DNA of 64,000 nt, from positions 171,257 to 235,256 of the forward strand of contig CAJJDO010000031.1 in the NCBI GenBank assembly GCA_905183005.1. Direction: 5' to 3'. Below are positions 24,193-36,119 of this stretch, piece after piece. A program made the translations under genes and the position numbers. Position 1 is the first letter of the stretch; the number at the start of each line of letters is the position of its first letter. The notes under the pieces are model-generated. The model was not told the DNA's origin, did not search any database, and saw nothing but the letters and a program-made list of their open reading frames with translations. The stretch comes from Paramecium pentaurelia. Its lineage: Eukaryota > Ciliophora > Oligohymenophorea > Peniculida > Parameciidae.

Positions 24193-24933
24193 TCATTAAC
24201 TTCCTTTCTTTTTGTAGACCTTTCTAATAAGTCCTTGTGCCATCTCTTATTAGATACCAATATCTAATTAATTTGTAAATCCAATGTATGAAACATTAAC
24301 TTCACTAATCCAATATTTATCTTTTCCATTTTCATCAGTATCAAGAATAAAATCACAAGTCCAATCTAAAATAGTTTCAACATCTGTATCTAATGCTAAA
24401 GCTTATCCCTTAACAACTCAAACTCCTTCAGCAACTTAAACTCTCCAAATTCCTTCTCCTGTAGATCCTCTATTTTATTTAAGAACTCTTTCTCCATTTG
24501 TCAAAGAAAGTGGGAAATTCTTAACTAACTCATCCCATTTGAAATAAGCTACTGTATCAGCTGGAGAAAGTGGAGTTTTATTTAAGTCTACAAGACTCAA
24601 TTTAGAATCATATTTCATAAGAGTGTCTGGATGTGGTGTACCAACTACTCCAGCAGCACACATTTCTCTTAAAGCTTGATTGAAGACAGCTTCACCATTT
24701 GGAAGATTTCCTGTATTGATTCTTGGAATATAAGCATCACAATTCTCAATCACATATTTTATGATTGCTTCTTTCCATTCATCTCTAAAAAAGATGACTT
24801 CAGCAGTCCATTCTAATTCCTTAAAGGCTTAAAAAATTGGCATTGTATGCTTTCTATGTCCATTCCAAGTTTTATCTGAACCTCCTTCAGCTTCAAAGAT
24901 TGCTACTCTCTTATGAATTTTATTCTAAGCCAT
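24193..24933 (-). CDS. ATP-grasp protein, internally deleted tandem copy
   Basis: 246 residues, single exon, almost identical to the neighbouring full copy over both ends. Relative to that copy it lacks 330 bp (positions 23028-23357 there), an exact 110 codons, so the frame survives: ALDT joins directly to DVETILDW. The lost part holds the RFLPRIKEGEVRIFLMG block, so the ATP-grasp fold should be incomplete. A few substitutions (for example KHTMPIF for KDTMPIV, and a changed C-terminus KKKGSQ) show it is not an assembly repeat. Likely a dying duplicate or a truncated regulatory form. Confidence 0.75.
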
Positions 24934-25382
24934 AATTGATATAAGATACTTTATATTTATCTTGATTTCATAATTATCAGGAAGATTTAAAATCATTATT
25001 AGACTAAAATTAGATTGTATATATATTATATAATTTAAATATCTTTAATTCATTTAACAATAATAATATCTTCCTTATAAATATTTATTAATATATTGCT
25101 GTATTATTTATGTCTATTAATTTTTATTGACTAAAATAAATAATAAACACAAGAATTCCCACATTTAAAAGGTTAACATTTTATGATATATTTCATTATT
25201 AAATGATTTTCTGCTTCTATAGTCTCTCTATGAAACTTTAATTTTGGTTGCTATCAATATAAACTAAATTCTTTGTAGAAAAATCGTTTGCTTTTTATTT
25301 GTTTTAACAAGAAATGTGAAAGATCCTCATCATTTTGTATGTATTTAATTTAAATATATAAGTGAATTAATATTCTTCAGAT
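24934..25382. other. Gene-free stretch of 449 bp
   Basis: Very A/T-rich, between two minus-strand genes. I see no open frame with coding character, no RNA gene and no clear repeat. Confidence 0.5.
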
Positions 25383-25663
25383 TCATTCTGCCAATTCAAC
25401 TTGGTTAACATCAAGTATCTCATCTATTAATTCTTCAGAGTATTTATGTTTCATATCTTTTTATTCATTTTTTGAGCTAGACTCTATTAGGGATTAACAC
25501 TACATATCTATATAGGTCTTACTTTTTTTATTTGGGGTGGCTTTCTTTAAGATGCTTCATTAATAATTGCAATCTATTGATCAGGAATATCGTTAAAGAA
25601 CGTTTTTATTTTTTATAGAATAGATTTTTTCTTTTTAAGTGGGGTACTTTGGATGCTGCTCAT
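25383..25663 (-). CDS. Small charged protein, unknown
   Basis: 85 residues after a 23-nt intron. Starts with MSSIQSTPLKKKKSILQKIK, a basic Ser/Thr-Pro motif, then an acidic C-terminus (SEELIDEILDVNQVELAE). No family recognised. Divergent from the capping-enzyme gene, with 158 bp between the two starts. Confidence 0.5.
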
Positions 25664-25821
25664 ATTTAAGTTTTTGTATTATTAATATAATAACCATCAA
25701 TAATTAATAGAAGATTAAAAATATTGAAAAATGACGCATTTATTTTTGTAAATGAAAATAATTCATGGTATGATTAATTTAGAATTAAGTTTAATAAAAT
25801 TTTTTATTTCATAGTTTTTAT

Positions 25822-27269
25822 ATGGAAGGATATTATGAAAACCCAGGAATTTTTATAAACTAATTGTTACAATAAGAGGATTAGAGTGATTTTGAAGAGG
25901 AATTTTATTGGCTTTAAAATGCTTTAAAAAACCTAAATTAATAAGTATTTCCATTTTAATTTTTAGTTGCGCGGTACAAATGTTACAGGACCTGAATTTA
26001 TTGGAGCACATCCTAAATCATTATCAAAGGCAAAATTAGCTTAAATTAAGAGAGAGCTTACTGATTGGTTGGTTTGTGAAAAAACAGATGGTGTGAGATA
26101 TTTGTTAATTATCTTAAATAATGGACATTGTTATTTTACAGGTAGAAATTTAGGAGGTTTAAATGTTTCAAATAGTCCATATCAATTACATCTTGTGAAA
26201 ATTAGAGTTCCTTCATAATTAATAAATCCATAGGAATTGAAAATAATTGAAATGTTTGATGGAGAGCTTATAGTTGAAAATTATCCTAATAATACTTAGG
26301 CATTAAACTATTTAATATTTGATACACTAATTCATAATACAAATTATACATCAAAATTTTAATATTTTGATAGATTGAGATGTGCATAAGAATATTTAGA
26401 ATTAAGGAAAAATCTAAAAAAGATGGGTCCATTATAAAACATAGATTTTTAACCTTTAAAACATTTTCCAAAAATTAGATGCATTTTGAAGGATTTTTTT
26501 TATCCAGATAGAGCAAGGTATATTTGTTACAATTATATACCCTTATTACCTCATGGAAATGATGGACTTATATTTACAAAAAATTCATTTCCTTATGTGT
26601 CTGGTACAAATGAAAATATTGTAAAGTGGAAACCACCAGAAAAAAATACAATTGATTTTTTGATATGTCCAAATAGAAAAATAAAAGTTATAGATCCTAA
26701 TTATGGATTATTAGAATTATATGTAATGTTCAATTAAAAATAAACAAAAAATTACTTTCTATTTGATTTTATTTATGCTAAAAAAGAATTAATAGAAGAA
26801 ATTTAAACATAAATCTTAAATTAAATAGAAAAGCTTGAAAGTCTTGGATCACATGAAGGAGTGAAAGGAATAGTAGCAGAATGTAAATTAGAAAGATTAC
26901 AATCTCCAGTTGTAAAAATATAAGCACTTTATGAATTAAATAAAAATGAATATTATGATGAATCAAGATTAGAAAACTTTTATTAATAACTTTTAAATAA
27001 TACAGAATTAGCATTTAAATTAGATTCATCAATGTTATAAAATTAAATTAGTTTATTGAAAGACATAAGAGAAAGAATTCATTTAAAGTATAATTTTAAA
27101 TTTTAATGGGTAATTGAAAAATATAGAACAGATAAGACAAGTGCTAATGCTTTGTTTGTAGCATAGAATTTACTTGAAATAATAAGTGAAGTATCTATTA
27201 TCTATTATAAAGGACTTGAAATAAATAGAATTAATAGAAATCTTAGAAAAATTGAATACATTATAATGA
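25822..27269 (+). CDS. mRNA-capping guanylyltransferase
   Basis: Transfers GMP from GTP to the 5' end of nascent mRNA in the nucleus. 467 residues, introns of 22 nt (25945-25966) and 22 nt (starts GTATCTATTATC). Nucleotidyltransferase motifs in order: I, CEKTDGVR with the GMP-accepting Lys at residue 80; III, FDGELI; IIIa, YLIFDTL; IV, HGNDGLIFT; V, VKWKPPEKNTIDF. The OB-fold region follows. There is no triphosphatase domain, so that step must be a separate protein, as in other protists and fungi. The second intron makes the gene end 24 bp before the convergent p24 stop; unspliced it would overrun that gene. Confidence 0.93.
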
Positions 27270-27293
27270 ATTATAATATTGCATTAAATGTTA

Positions 27294-27896
27294 TCATTAT
27301 ATTTTTTTCCTTAATATCTTCCTTTTCAAAATATATACCTCCATAATAATCAATATGAAAATTATACCAAAACCAATAAAGTCAGATTTCACAATATAAT
27401 AATATAAGCTCTCTAAGCTAAAAATGTTCTCTAATTTAACTTAAGAAAAAATAATCAATTATTATTTCATAAACTATAATTTAGCTTAAATATTATTGAG
27501 TGTTTCTTATATAAGAGCTAAATCTGATTTTTAAGCTATTTCATGCATGTCATTAGCTTCAATTCCAATTAAATATTCAAAATAAATTTCATTATATAAT
27601 CCAAGTTTATCTTCAAAACAAAATTAATACTTCCCTCCTTACATGGTTGTATAATCATATATAAGCTATATTTTTCCTTCGCTTTCATAAATTCTTTCTA
27701 TTTGATCATTTTCAAATTAAAGAGTCATGTAAAAATTATATTAGTCTGATTATGATCTTATTTTTGCTATTAATAAAGTGTTTGGTGCTAAGATATCAAC
27801 AAAGCATAATTATTCTTCTGATTCTAAAAAGAAACTAAATTCAACTCCATGAACATTTAAGAATGAATAAAGGAAATAAAAAATAAAATATTTCAT
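27294..27896 (-). CDS. p24/TMED (GOLD-domain) cargo receptor
   Basis: 200 residues, one exon. p24 proteins cycle between ER and Golgi in COPI/COPII vesicles. It has the whole family layout: signal peptide (KYFIFYFLYSFLNVHG), GOLD domain with CFVDILAPN and GGKYQFCFED (two Cys for the family disulfide), an amphipathic coiled coil, a transmembrane helix near IGFGIIFILIIMEVYIL and a short cytosolic tail ending KKIQ, a KKxx retrieval signal. The start ATG overlaps the stop of the upstream gene by ATGA. Confidence 0.88.
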
Positions 27897-29170
27897 TGTT
27901 TTAATGATTTAAACTATTTATAGTAGTTTTCCCACTCTTTTCTAATTGTTTCTCTTAATTATTTTCTTTTTTGATTGATTTCATTAATATTTCTTTTAAG
28001 AATAAGCAATTCTGTCAATATTTCTTTATCAGAATGTTAAGATTCATCTTTTTAAGTTTTGACATTTAATTCAGAACCAAATGTTTTAGTTTCTTCATCA
28101 TCTATATCATCTTCTTCCAACTATTCCAATTATTAATTAACTTTCTTTTTTAATTTTCGTTATTATCTTTTTTTTCTTTATTTTTCCTTTTTAGCTTCAA
28201 TTTATTTTTCTTCTTATTCAATATATGCAATAAATATTTATTATTATTTTTCATATTCTATTGATTGAATTCTATTTTCAATCTTTTATATAATTAATTA
28301 TTTTAGCTATAATATTTTGGATTAATTTTACAATTCTTATGAAATTTATTTTTAAATGATATTTCTAAATAAATTGATCCCTACCATTTAAAACTTATTC
28401 TAAAATCAAAGAACTAATAGCTCTTAATATTTTCAATCTAATATTATCTTAAATTTAAATATCTAAAACTGTTGTACCAAATTTTAAAATTTTATCGAAA
28501 AGAATATACTATGCATACTGAAATAAGAAAATACATCATAATTAATTATTATTTAATTATCTCTTTATCGAATAAATTCATTGAAATTTATATTGTCCTC
28601 AGGATCTACTATATCATTAATGTGCATAATAATATCTTTTTCATTATTAATTGTCTCATTTACTTGCATTTATTTAAGAAAGTAATTTACTTAAGCCTTA
28701 AAAACATCAGCACGTATTATTATTTGGAATTCACCTGTTTTGAATAAAAATTTTGGGAAATCCATAAAACTCAATCTATTTTGTCCAAATAGATTAAGTG
28801 AATATTTCTATTTATTATTATTCAATATATCATTTCTTTTTTATCCAAATAAATTTGAAGTATGAATCTCACATTAGATTCTATATTACTTTAAATCACT
28901 TTATAAAAATAGGAATTTTTCTTATCTACTCAAAAAAGATTTATATAACTCTTTATATTAAGTTATTAGATCGTTGGCACAATTTTAACAAATTAATATC
29001 TCTCTACAAGCAGATAAGAATTCATAATCTGAAAAATTTGAATTCTTTTCAAATTCATTCTCATTTATTAAATTGTAATCAACATTATTCTATTCAATGG
29101 ATTATGCCTTCTCTTAAGAATTCATAGTTCCTTTTGCAAATTGAACTTATTTTTTTTATTTCACTTTCAT
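27893..29170 (-). CDS. Large coiled-coil protein, unknown
   Basis: 411 residues with a 17-nt intron (28518-28534, GTATTTTCTTATTTCAG) and a 25-nt intron. The N-terminus is acidic and has a lone Cys pair (ICQNCANDL). A middle segment reads INDIVDPEDNINFNEFI, faintly like an EF-hand but without a proper calcium loop. Next comes RLKILRAISSLILEQVLNG, then a Lys/Glu/Gln coiled coil to the end. Family not recognised; a ciliary or basal-body part is plausible. The stop codon overlaps the p24 start. Confidence 0.65.
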
Positions 29171-29299
29171 AAATATAATTATTAATAAATGAGAATATTA
29201 TAATCAATTATAACCTTATTTATATTTACATAAAGTGATGAAAAATAAATTTATTCTGAAAAATTTGTGAAATCCAAAATGATATATTTCTTATAATGA

Positions 29300-30220
29300 T
29301 CATTATAATTTTTCTATATCTTCTCTATTAATTATCTAATCTTTAATTAATTAATCTATTTCAGATTATTCAAACAACGAAACTAAATTTCCTTAATCCC
29401 ATAATCCCACTATTACTTCTTTATTTTTTGACTAAAAAATTCCAACTCCATTTTATTTTCCTTTTTCAATTTAATATTTCATTACCTTAAACCCAAGTGC
29501 CATTAAATATACTTCCATCAGGCCATCTGTAAACTCCTTTACCATGCTTTTAATCGTCCTTGTATTCCTATACTAAAAACTAATTGATTACACCATTATA
29601 TGTTTTTCCGTCTATCTAAATGAAATATCCTTTCCCATGCATCATATTGTTATTCCATTACCCTTTATAAAATCTTTTATCAGGCCAAATGTAAGTACCA
29701 AAACCATTAATTTAACCAAATTAAAATTCTCCTTATAATTAAATCTAAAAATTTACCTTCATATCTTGATCCATCTTCAAAATTCAGAATCCCTTTGCCA
29801 TGTCTTTTTCCTTAAAAATATTAACCTTCATATTAAGTTCCATCCTCCAAACTGTCAAGCCCCATTCCATTTTCCTTATTATTTTCCCACTTAACACTCT
29901 AAAACAAAATTTACTTCTCCTTCATATTTTGTCCCATTAGGGCGAATATAAGTACCTTTTCCATAAGCGAAATCATTTTTCCATTCTCCATCATAACAAT
30001 TTCCATCTGCATGAAGTATTTTCCCCTAAAATAATGCATTTTATACTTTTCCCTCAATTTTATCATCCACCCATTCCCCTTCATAAATGGATTTATCAAT
30101 TGTCTCATACTTACCAAAACCATCCTTCTTCCCGTTCTTCCATTCTCCATCATACACATCCCCTGAATCTAATTTAATTGGAGGTAGTTTTTATCTTTCA
30201 TTTGATTAATTTATGCTCAT
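29300..30220 (-). CDS. MORN-repeat protein
   Basis: 266 residues after five introns (21, 25, 25, 24 and 25 nt), several of which fall inside MORN units and restore their 23-residue spacing. At least seven repeats are visible (VYDGEWKNGKKDGFGKY, CYDGEWKNDFAYGKGTY, YEGEWENNKENGMG, YEGQYFQGKRHGKG, YKGQWNNNMMHGKGYF, YKDDQKHGKGVYRWPDG, FNGTWVQGKQNGVG). MORN repeats bind membranes or act as rigid scaffolds, often in ciliate cortex. The acidic C-terminus (SEIDQLIKDQIINRED) has no known fold. The last intron replaces an early TGA near 29466. Confidence 0.88.
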
Positions 30221-30342
30221 AATGATTTTATTAAATTTTAATAAAAAGATTAAATAAATTTCAACAATGAGCTTATAAATAGTAAATTGATTATAAAAAA
30301 TAATAATATATATAACAATATATTTTTTATAACATATATTAA

Positions 30343-30786
30343 ATGATTAAATTTCATTAAATATTGATCACTAAATTTTCCTCTTATAGAAGTGTATTTA
30401 TACCAAAAGAGAAATTAGAATGTAAATTCAGTAAAAGCTCTGGACCTGGAGGATAACATGTTAATAAAACTAATTCAAAAGCTGAAATAAGATTCAATTT
30501 ATAAACTGCTGATTGGCTTAGTGAAGACTAGAAAAAAAAATTCCTCAGACTATATCCTAATTATGTCAATAAAGAAGGAGAAATTATATTAACAAGTTAA
30601 TTTACTAGGGAATAATCAAAAAATTTGGAAGATGCAATCGATAAATTAAGAGAGATGATTTTTGAATGCAGTAAACCTGATAAAACTGCATTTACAATAC
30701 CTCCTCCTAGTTAATACAGAATTGAACAAAGAATTTAATGCAAAAGATAAAGATCAGATGTTAAGAAAACAAGAAATATTAAATGA
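30343..30786 (+). CDS. Mitochondrial peptidyl-tRNA hydrolase ICT1/MRPL58-like
   Basis: 147 residues, one exon. Codon-independent release factors of this family free stalled mitochondrial ribosomes. The catalytic motif is intact: SSGPGGQHVNKTNSKAEIRF, with GGQ. It is followed by ADWLSEDQKKKFLRL, EGEIILTSQFTREQSKN and a basic C-terminal tail rich in Arg/Lys that binds the ribosomal mRNA channel. The N-terminus (MIKFHQILITKFSSYRS) looks like a mitochondrial import signal, and there is no upstream release-factor domain, so this is ICT1-like rather than RF1. Confidence 0.9.
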
Positions 30787-30951
30787 AAATGTAGTTTTAA
30801 TATGTGTAAATAAATTAGATTATTCTAAACACAAATAATATACTTTCACAAAACAGATGCCATTCTTTCTATTAGTTTTGTATCACAAAGTGCACTTTTT
30901 AAGTATAAATCATGTAATTTACTCATCAAAATGGCATTCTATCTTAAATCA

Positions 30952-32534
30952 TCAAATCTAAAAGTTATAACCTATATTTTATATTTTATCAAATACAATT
31001 TCTAATAATTTATAAAATTCTCTTGATCCAATTCTTGTAATTAAATAACTATAAGCAATCTCATAAATTTCTTAAGGACTTATTTCTCTGACTTCCTTTA
31101 ATCTCTATAAAACTGATTAAATATCATTAATACTTTTTCTTTCAATGTCAGCATAAAACTCTTAGTTATCATTTTCAGTAATATAATAGGATTTTACTAT
31201 CTCTGCTAATTCTATAGATGTGAATTCATGTTTTAAAGATGAAATCTTATTCATCATCATCTTAAATAATTTTCTATTTATTATAATATGGAATAATACT
31301 TTGATCCTCTATATGAAAGTAAAAAGCTTTTTATAATAAATTTTAATTCCTATAATTCATATTTATCAAAATTTTCCAAAATCTTACCTTCCAATTTCTA
31401 AATAAGTAGATCACTACCAAATTCAAAACCAAATCCTTGACTTATCAAACAGATTTATTCAAAATTCAAAGAATCAAATTATTTCAAAAGATATTATTCT
31501 ACTCCATCAAAATAATTTTTGAATTATTAACTTTTTACAATATCAGCAATATCTTATTTTTCACATAGTTATCCCATAACAAGTATTCCTTAAATTATTG
31601 TATTTATAGGTAATTATTGATAGATTTACTAATCCTATGAATTTTAGAGCATAATTCCTACTAGATTTCTAATAAATTATTTAGTTCTAAAAATTAAATA
31701 TTATTTTTACCCTCTTTAAACTCTCCAATAACACATCATAGTTGATATTACAGATTAGTATTATAAATTTAAATCTGATAATTTATTTATTTCACCATAA
31801 ATTTAATTCTCACATTAATCCCAAAATTAATCTGAACCCTCTTTTTAATTGCTTAAATGAGATAATATTTCTAAAAGCTATTTGAGAGTTAATTTGGACA
31901 TTCTATTCAAAATTGATATTTCTAATTAACCCCAAATTTCATGTTCTGAAGGGAGACATAATATATCAAGTAATTTAGTAATTTTTATTAAATTTTCAAC
32001 ATTGCTTATTATTCTTATTTGTTTAGTTAAAATAGCTTAAAATTCCTAAAATTCATATCTTATTAAATCATCTTCTGTAATTTTATCTGCAAACTAAATA
32101 AAGGCATTTACACATGACATTAAATTTTGTTCTGTTAATTAAACTTTAAGTGTTCCTAAAAAATTAAACATTTCTTCTGGATGTTTAAATTCATTAGAAT
32201 ATTAAATATTGATGTTATCAATAAAAACTTTTGCAAAATCTACTTTTCCATAATTAACTTCATGTTCTCTTGCTTATCTTATAGTTTATGTATGAACTTC
32301 TTTTTCATTTTTTATTTTCATTTTTTCATATTCATCTCTCTTTTTTCTTAGATCAGCTAAATATTCCTCTTTTCCTTTCCATTCTATTTATTAAGAATAT
32401 AATATACCACCAGTTTAATTTTAATTCTTTTCATCATTTTTCCCTGTCTTCTATTAGTTTTATTCTTTTTTACTCCAGAAAAAATTGTAAGTAGGTCTTA
32501 GTATGGCCTTTCGGTAATACTTAATAATATTCAT
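30952..32534 (-). CDS. Helical protein, probably mitochondrial
   Basis: 510 residues after introns of 24 and 26 nt. The start (MNIIKYYRKAILRPTYNFF) is basic with aromatic residues, as in mitochondrial targeting signals, followed by a charged coil (LADLRKKRDEYEKMKIKNEK). The rest is a chain of helical pairs such as LKVQLTEQNLMSCVNAFIQFA and NVENLIKITKLLDILC, reminiscent of FASTK or other alpha-solenoid RNA-binding proteins of ciliate mitochondria. I cannot see a RAP domain. Function inferred only from these general features. Confidence 0.55.
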
Positions 32535-33544
32535 AAATGTTATTAAAAATAAGAATAAATTTTAGAAATTAGTAAAAAAATATAGTTTTGATTGATAAAT
32601 ACTTGTCAAAGGATTATATAAATCATAAAATTAGCAATTAAAGTGTAATATGAAGAATTCATTTCATCTAAATATTCATACATAAAATCTGAATATTAAA
32701 CAAGTAAATTTAGTGAAATTTATTTTTTTAATCTTAAAACAATATGGCTTATATAAAAATGATAATAAAAAATCTATATAAAAAATGTGAATTGTTTAAT
32801 AAATGAATTCTCAAAAGCTATTTAGATCTAAAAGTTGAACAAATTTTTGAAATGTCAAATTGAACTGAATGAATATTTATTTTTTATGATATTTAGTTTG
32901 ATATCTATTATTAACATTAAAACTTTAAAAACTAATTAGATATTTAAATTTCAAAATCATATTCTGAATAACAATAAAATCTGAGATTTGAATTTCAAAT
33001 AGAGATATGAGAAATATTAAGAATAATTTTTGCAGTATAGTTAGTTCAAAAATCAATAAATCCAGTTTTTATATTATCCTCAAGTTAAATAATTTAGAAT
33101 ATATCTATACTTTATTTATATATAAAATAGAAGTTTCTTAAATTTTTTATTTATTAAATAAGGAGTAATACTCGTAATTATGAAATTACGAGCATAAATG
33201 AATTAATTCTAATTTCGACTTAATGATTTATTTCTTAATCATAATGGCTAAACTCTTTGTTATAAAGTTTCTTGTATTTTAATATCTTGATTCAAATAAT
33301 AGACTTAGATTATAAATTTTATAAAGAATATGATTTGAAATATTAATTCTTAGATTTTAAGAATGCTCAGACTTCTGAAATTCTAAAAATTATTATTATT
33401 ATATATTTTTAGATTATTCGGTTTCTTCTTAAATCTAATTAAAATAAAAAAATTGTCTGAAATTAAGTAATAATGCTTATATAAAAAATTATTTGTAAAT
33501 AGATATAAGATAATAAGACTAAGTATACAAATAAAATTCATGGA
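32535..33544. other. Gene-free stretch of 1.0 kb
   Basis: Low-complexity A/T DNA with frequent TGA in all frames on both strands. The only structure seen is the hairpin at 33171-33192, listed separately. Unusually long for such a compact region. Confidence 0.5.
33171..33192. repeat. Perfect inverted repeat, 9-bp stem and 4-nt loop
   Basis: CTCGTAATT and its exact complement AATTACGAG flank the loop ATGA. Two G/C pairs at the base stand out in very A/T-rich DNA. It lies in a gene-free stretch, so it could be part of an unannotated RNA, a regulatory element or chance. Confidence 0.5.
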
Positions 33545-33892
33545 TCATTAGTTTTTAAAGACTTGAGGGTTTACCCAAGAGAGTTGTGGTTTCTAATTCA
33601 TTAATTTCTAAACTAGCCTTCTTATAGCTACAACAGGTTCTCTCTAATTAAATTAACAATGAACAATGTTAAGATTAAATTTAACTTTTTTCTAGCTATC
33701 TTTTTTATTACTAAGGCCTTCTTTTTTTATTTGAGGAGTTTCTATAAAAGAATTGTTAGTTTAAGATAAAATTTTAATTTAAAAGTCATCTGTACATTAA
33801 GTATCATCAACATCTAGATTCTTATAAGAATCCAAAGGCTGCATGAAAGTAGGTTTAGGTCCAATAAGTTGATTTTAATTAAATTACAGCAT
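33545..33892 (-). CDS. Small hydrophilic protein, unknown
   Basis: 115 residues, one exon. Acidic N-terminal half (SYKNLDVDDTQCTDDF), then SQKKVKFNLNIVHC and a basic C-terminus. KKVKF fits the loose RVxF pattern used by PP1-binding proteins, but such matches are common by chance. No domain recognised. Confidence 0.45.
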
Positions 33893-34195
33893 ATTTTTAT
33901 TTTTTATAAAATATGTACCAAAAATAGCTATCATATAGATTGTGATATATAATTAATTGAGGTTTAATCAAGTGATTTAAAGAAAATAAATTGATAAATG
34001 GAATTTCTTAAATATATTATAATCATTCTTAAATTTAATAATAATTGATTCAAATAAATTAATATATTTATAAAATCATATTAGTAACAATTGATCTCTA
34101 CGCAGAAAATGAAAATTCTGAACCATTCTTGGAAATAATGACTAAGATTTAGTTCTTTTAAAAATTAATTTAACTATAATATAATCATTTAAAAT
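33893..34195. other. Gene-free stretch of 303 bp
   Basis: A/T-rich DNA between two minus-strand genes, no supported feature. Confidence 0.5.
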
Positions 34196-36041
34196 TCAAA
34201 AATTTAACAATTAAATAAGTTTATTTAAAGTTTTCTAATATTCTTCCCATTCTCCACTAATATAGTGAGCCTTTAATAAATAAAGACCATCACAATTTTG
34301 AATCTGTCTAATTTAAATTTCAAATTTAAGAGATAAGTTGGCTGAACATAACATCTCATATGGATCATTTTACTGTTGAGCAAATAAATGATAAATGTAC
34401 CTAGAGTATTCTTATTTACATTTAAGTTATCATCTTTAATAACTCAGCAGCAAAGATTGAAGGTTCTCTATGAGTTGTACATTGAAAATTGAAGGCTCCT
34501 TTATGAATTTTTGGTTATGGAATTTTAACTGGACTTGGTTGAGTATATTCAGATATGGCACTAATTGCACGTTCTCTATTAATAACCTAACATTTAATTA
34601 TTTAATTAGAACTTTTGGTTTAGCTTTATCTAATGAAAAAGAATCTTCAGTTTTTCTATTTGTTTATATAGGTGTATTTCCATTGGTGCCAACACTAGAT
34701 ATAGAATTGTTAACAGCCTAATATATAGGTTTTAGCATAGGAGGAATGATGGGTCTAATTTGTGGTCGTTTTATTATATCTCTTTTTAATAGAATGTTAA
34801 ATTATTTTGGTGAATCTGGTTTGGTTATTTATTTCATTGGTTAAGGTGAAGGTGATTATTATTATCTATTATTGATTTAAGTCATAATTCTATGTTATGG
34901 AGAGTGACCATTACTTGTATTTTACTTTTATCTAGAAGTGTTGTTGTTGCTTGTATTTAAAGAATCTAGATTTGATGAATTAAGAATATATGATGAAGTG
35001 ATTGAATCTTCAAAATCTTTTTTAAAATAATTATAAGTTCTATTCTTCTTATTTTTTTGTATTTAAAGATAATAAAGTGTTGTAATATTATTGTGTCTAT
35101 TTTTTTTAACAAGTTTTCGACAAAGTTAGGGATCAATAGAATACAGATTTTTTAATTATTCAACTATGATTTCATCAACTTAAATATTATCACTGCCTAT
35201 ATTTCCAAAATGTTCTTCTATTTTAATTATTTTAGCCCATTTATGTCCTTTTATTTATGGTATTGTAAATCTCTTTTTTGGATCTGTATTTAATATATTT
35301 TTTAATAGATCTTTAGCTTCTATTGATAACCATTTAGGAAATACAAGATCTCCAGCAACTATCTTTTTATATAATTAATTAGTATTCTAATCTTCAAATG
35401 GCAAATATCCACAAAGCATAGCATATAAAACTATACCACAACTCCATATATCAATTAAATATCCAGAATATTTCATACCTTAAATCATTTCAGGTGCAGC
35501 ATAACATGGACTTCCACATGCAGTTTTTAATAATTCATTTGGTTTATAAGTATTAGATAAACCAAAATCAACTATTTTAATATTTTGATTATTATCAAAA
35601 AGCAAATTCTCTGGTTTTAAATCTCTATGAACAATTCCAATTTTATGCATATATTCAACTCCAGATAAAATTTAAAGCAAGAATCTGCATGCTATCTTTT
35701 CTGAAACTCTATGATTTTTTACAATATATTCAAATAATTCTCCTCCACTCGCATATTCCATTATTAAATAAATTTCCTTATCTGTATCAATTATTTCATA
35801 AATTTGAATAATATGAGGATGTCTCAATTTCTTTAAGATTTCTATTTCTTTTGCTATTCTATATACATCACTTTCATCTTCAAACTTTGCTTTTTCTAAA
35901 ATTTTAATAGCTACCTAATAGTAATTAAAATTAAAGTACCTTTTCTCCAGTTTATAAATGGGTTCCCATTTTAACCTTTCCAAAAGTACCTTCACCTAAT
36001 GTATTTCCTATAGCATAATTACCAAGAGTAGATTCTTGCAT
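34196..36041 (-). CDS. AMPK/SNF1-type Ser/Thr kinase with KA1 domain
   Basis: 591 residues after introns of 25, 26 and 19 nt. Complete kinase domain near residues 8-265: LGEGTFGKV, VAIKILEK, HRDLKPENLL, DFGLS, the TACGSPCYAAPEM activation segment (T-loop Thr kept) and DIWSCGIVLYAMLCGYLPFED. A UBA-like segment follows (VDEIIVEQLKN). Then comes a long Gln/Asn/Ser linker. The C-terminus (YEMLCSANLSLKFEIQI through ISGEWEEYQKTLNKLI) matches the KA1 fold of AMPK-related kinases, which binds membranes or autoinhibits. Kinases of this type sense energy or control polarity; regulatory beta/gamma subunits are not nearby. Confidence 0.93.
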
Positions 36042-36119
36042 TTACTGTTATAATTAATATTTAATTGAATGGGTGTTTAATAAAGCAATATAAATGAAAA
36101 CATTCCTTTTTTGTCTAAT

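Noticed and set aside
23447..24753. Two separate 92-residue open frames of nearly the same protein
   Set aside because: These are only the stop-free parts under the standard code of the two longer ATP-grasp genes; with TAA/TAG as Gln they extend to 362 and 246 residues.
29911..30159. Minus-strand 82-residue open frame rich in Met
   Set aside because: It is the out-of-frame shadow of the MORN-repeat gene; the correct frame gives regular MORN units.
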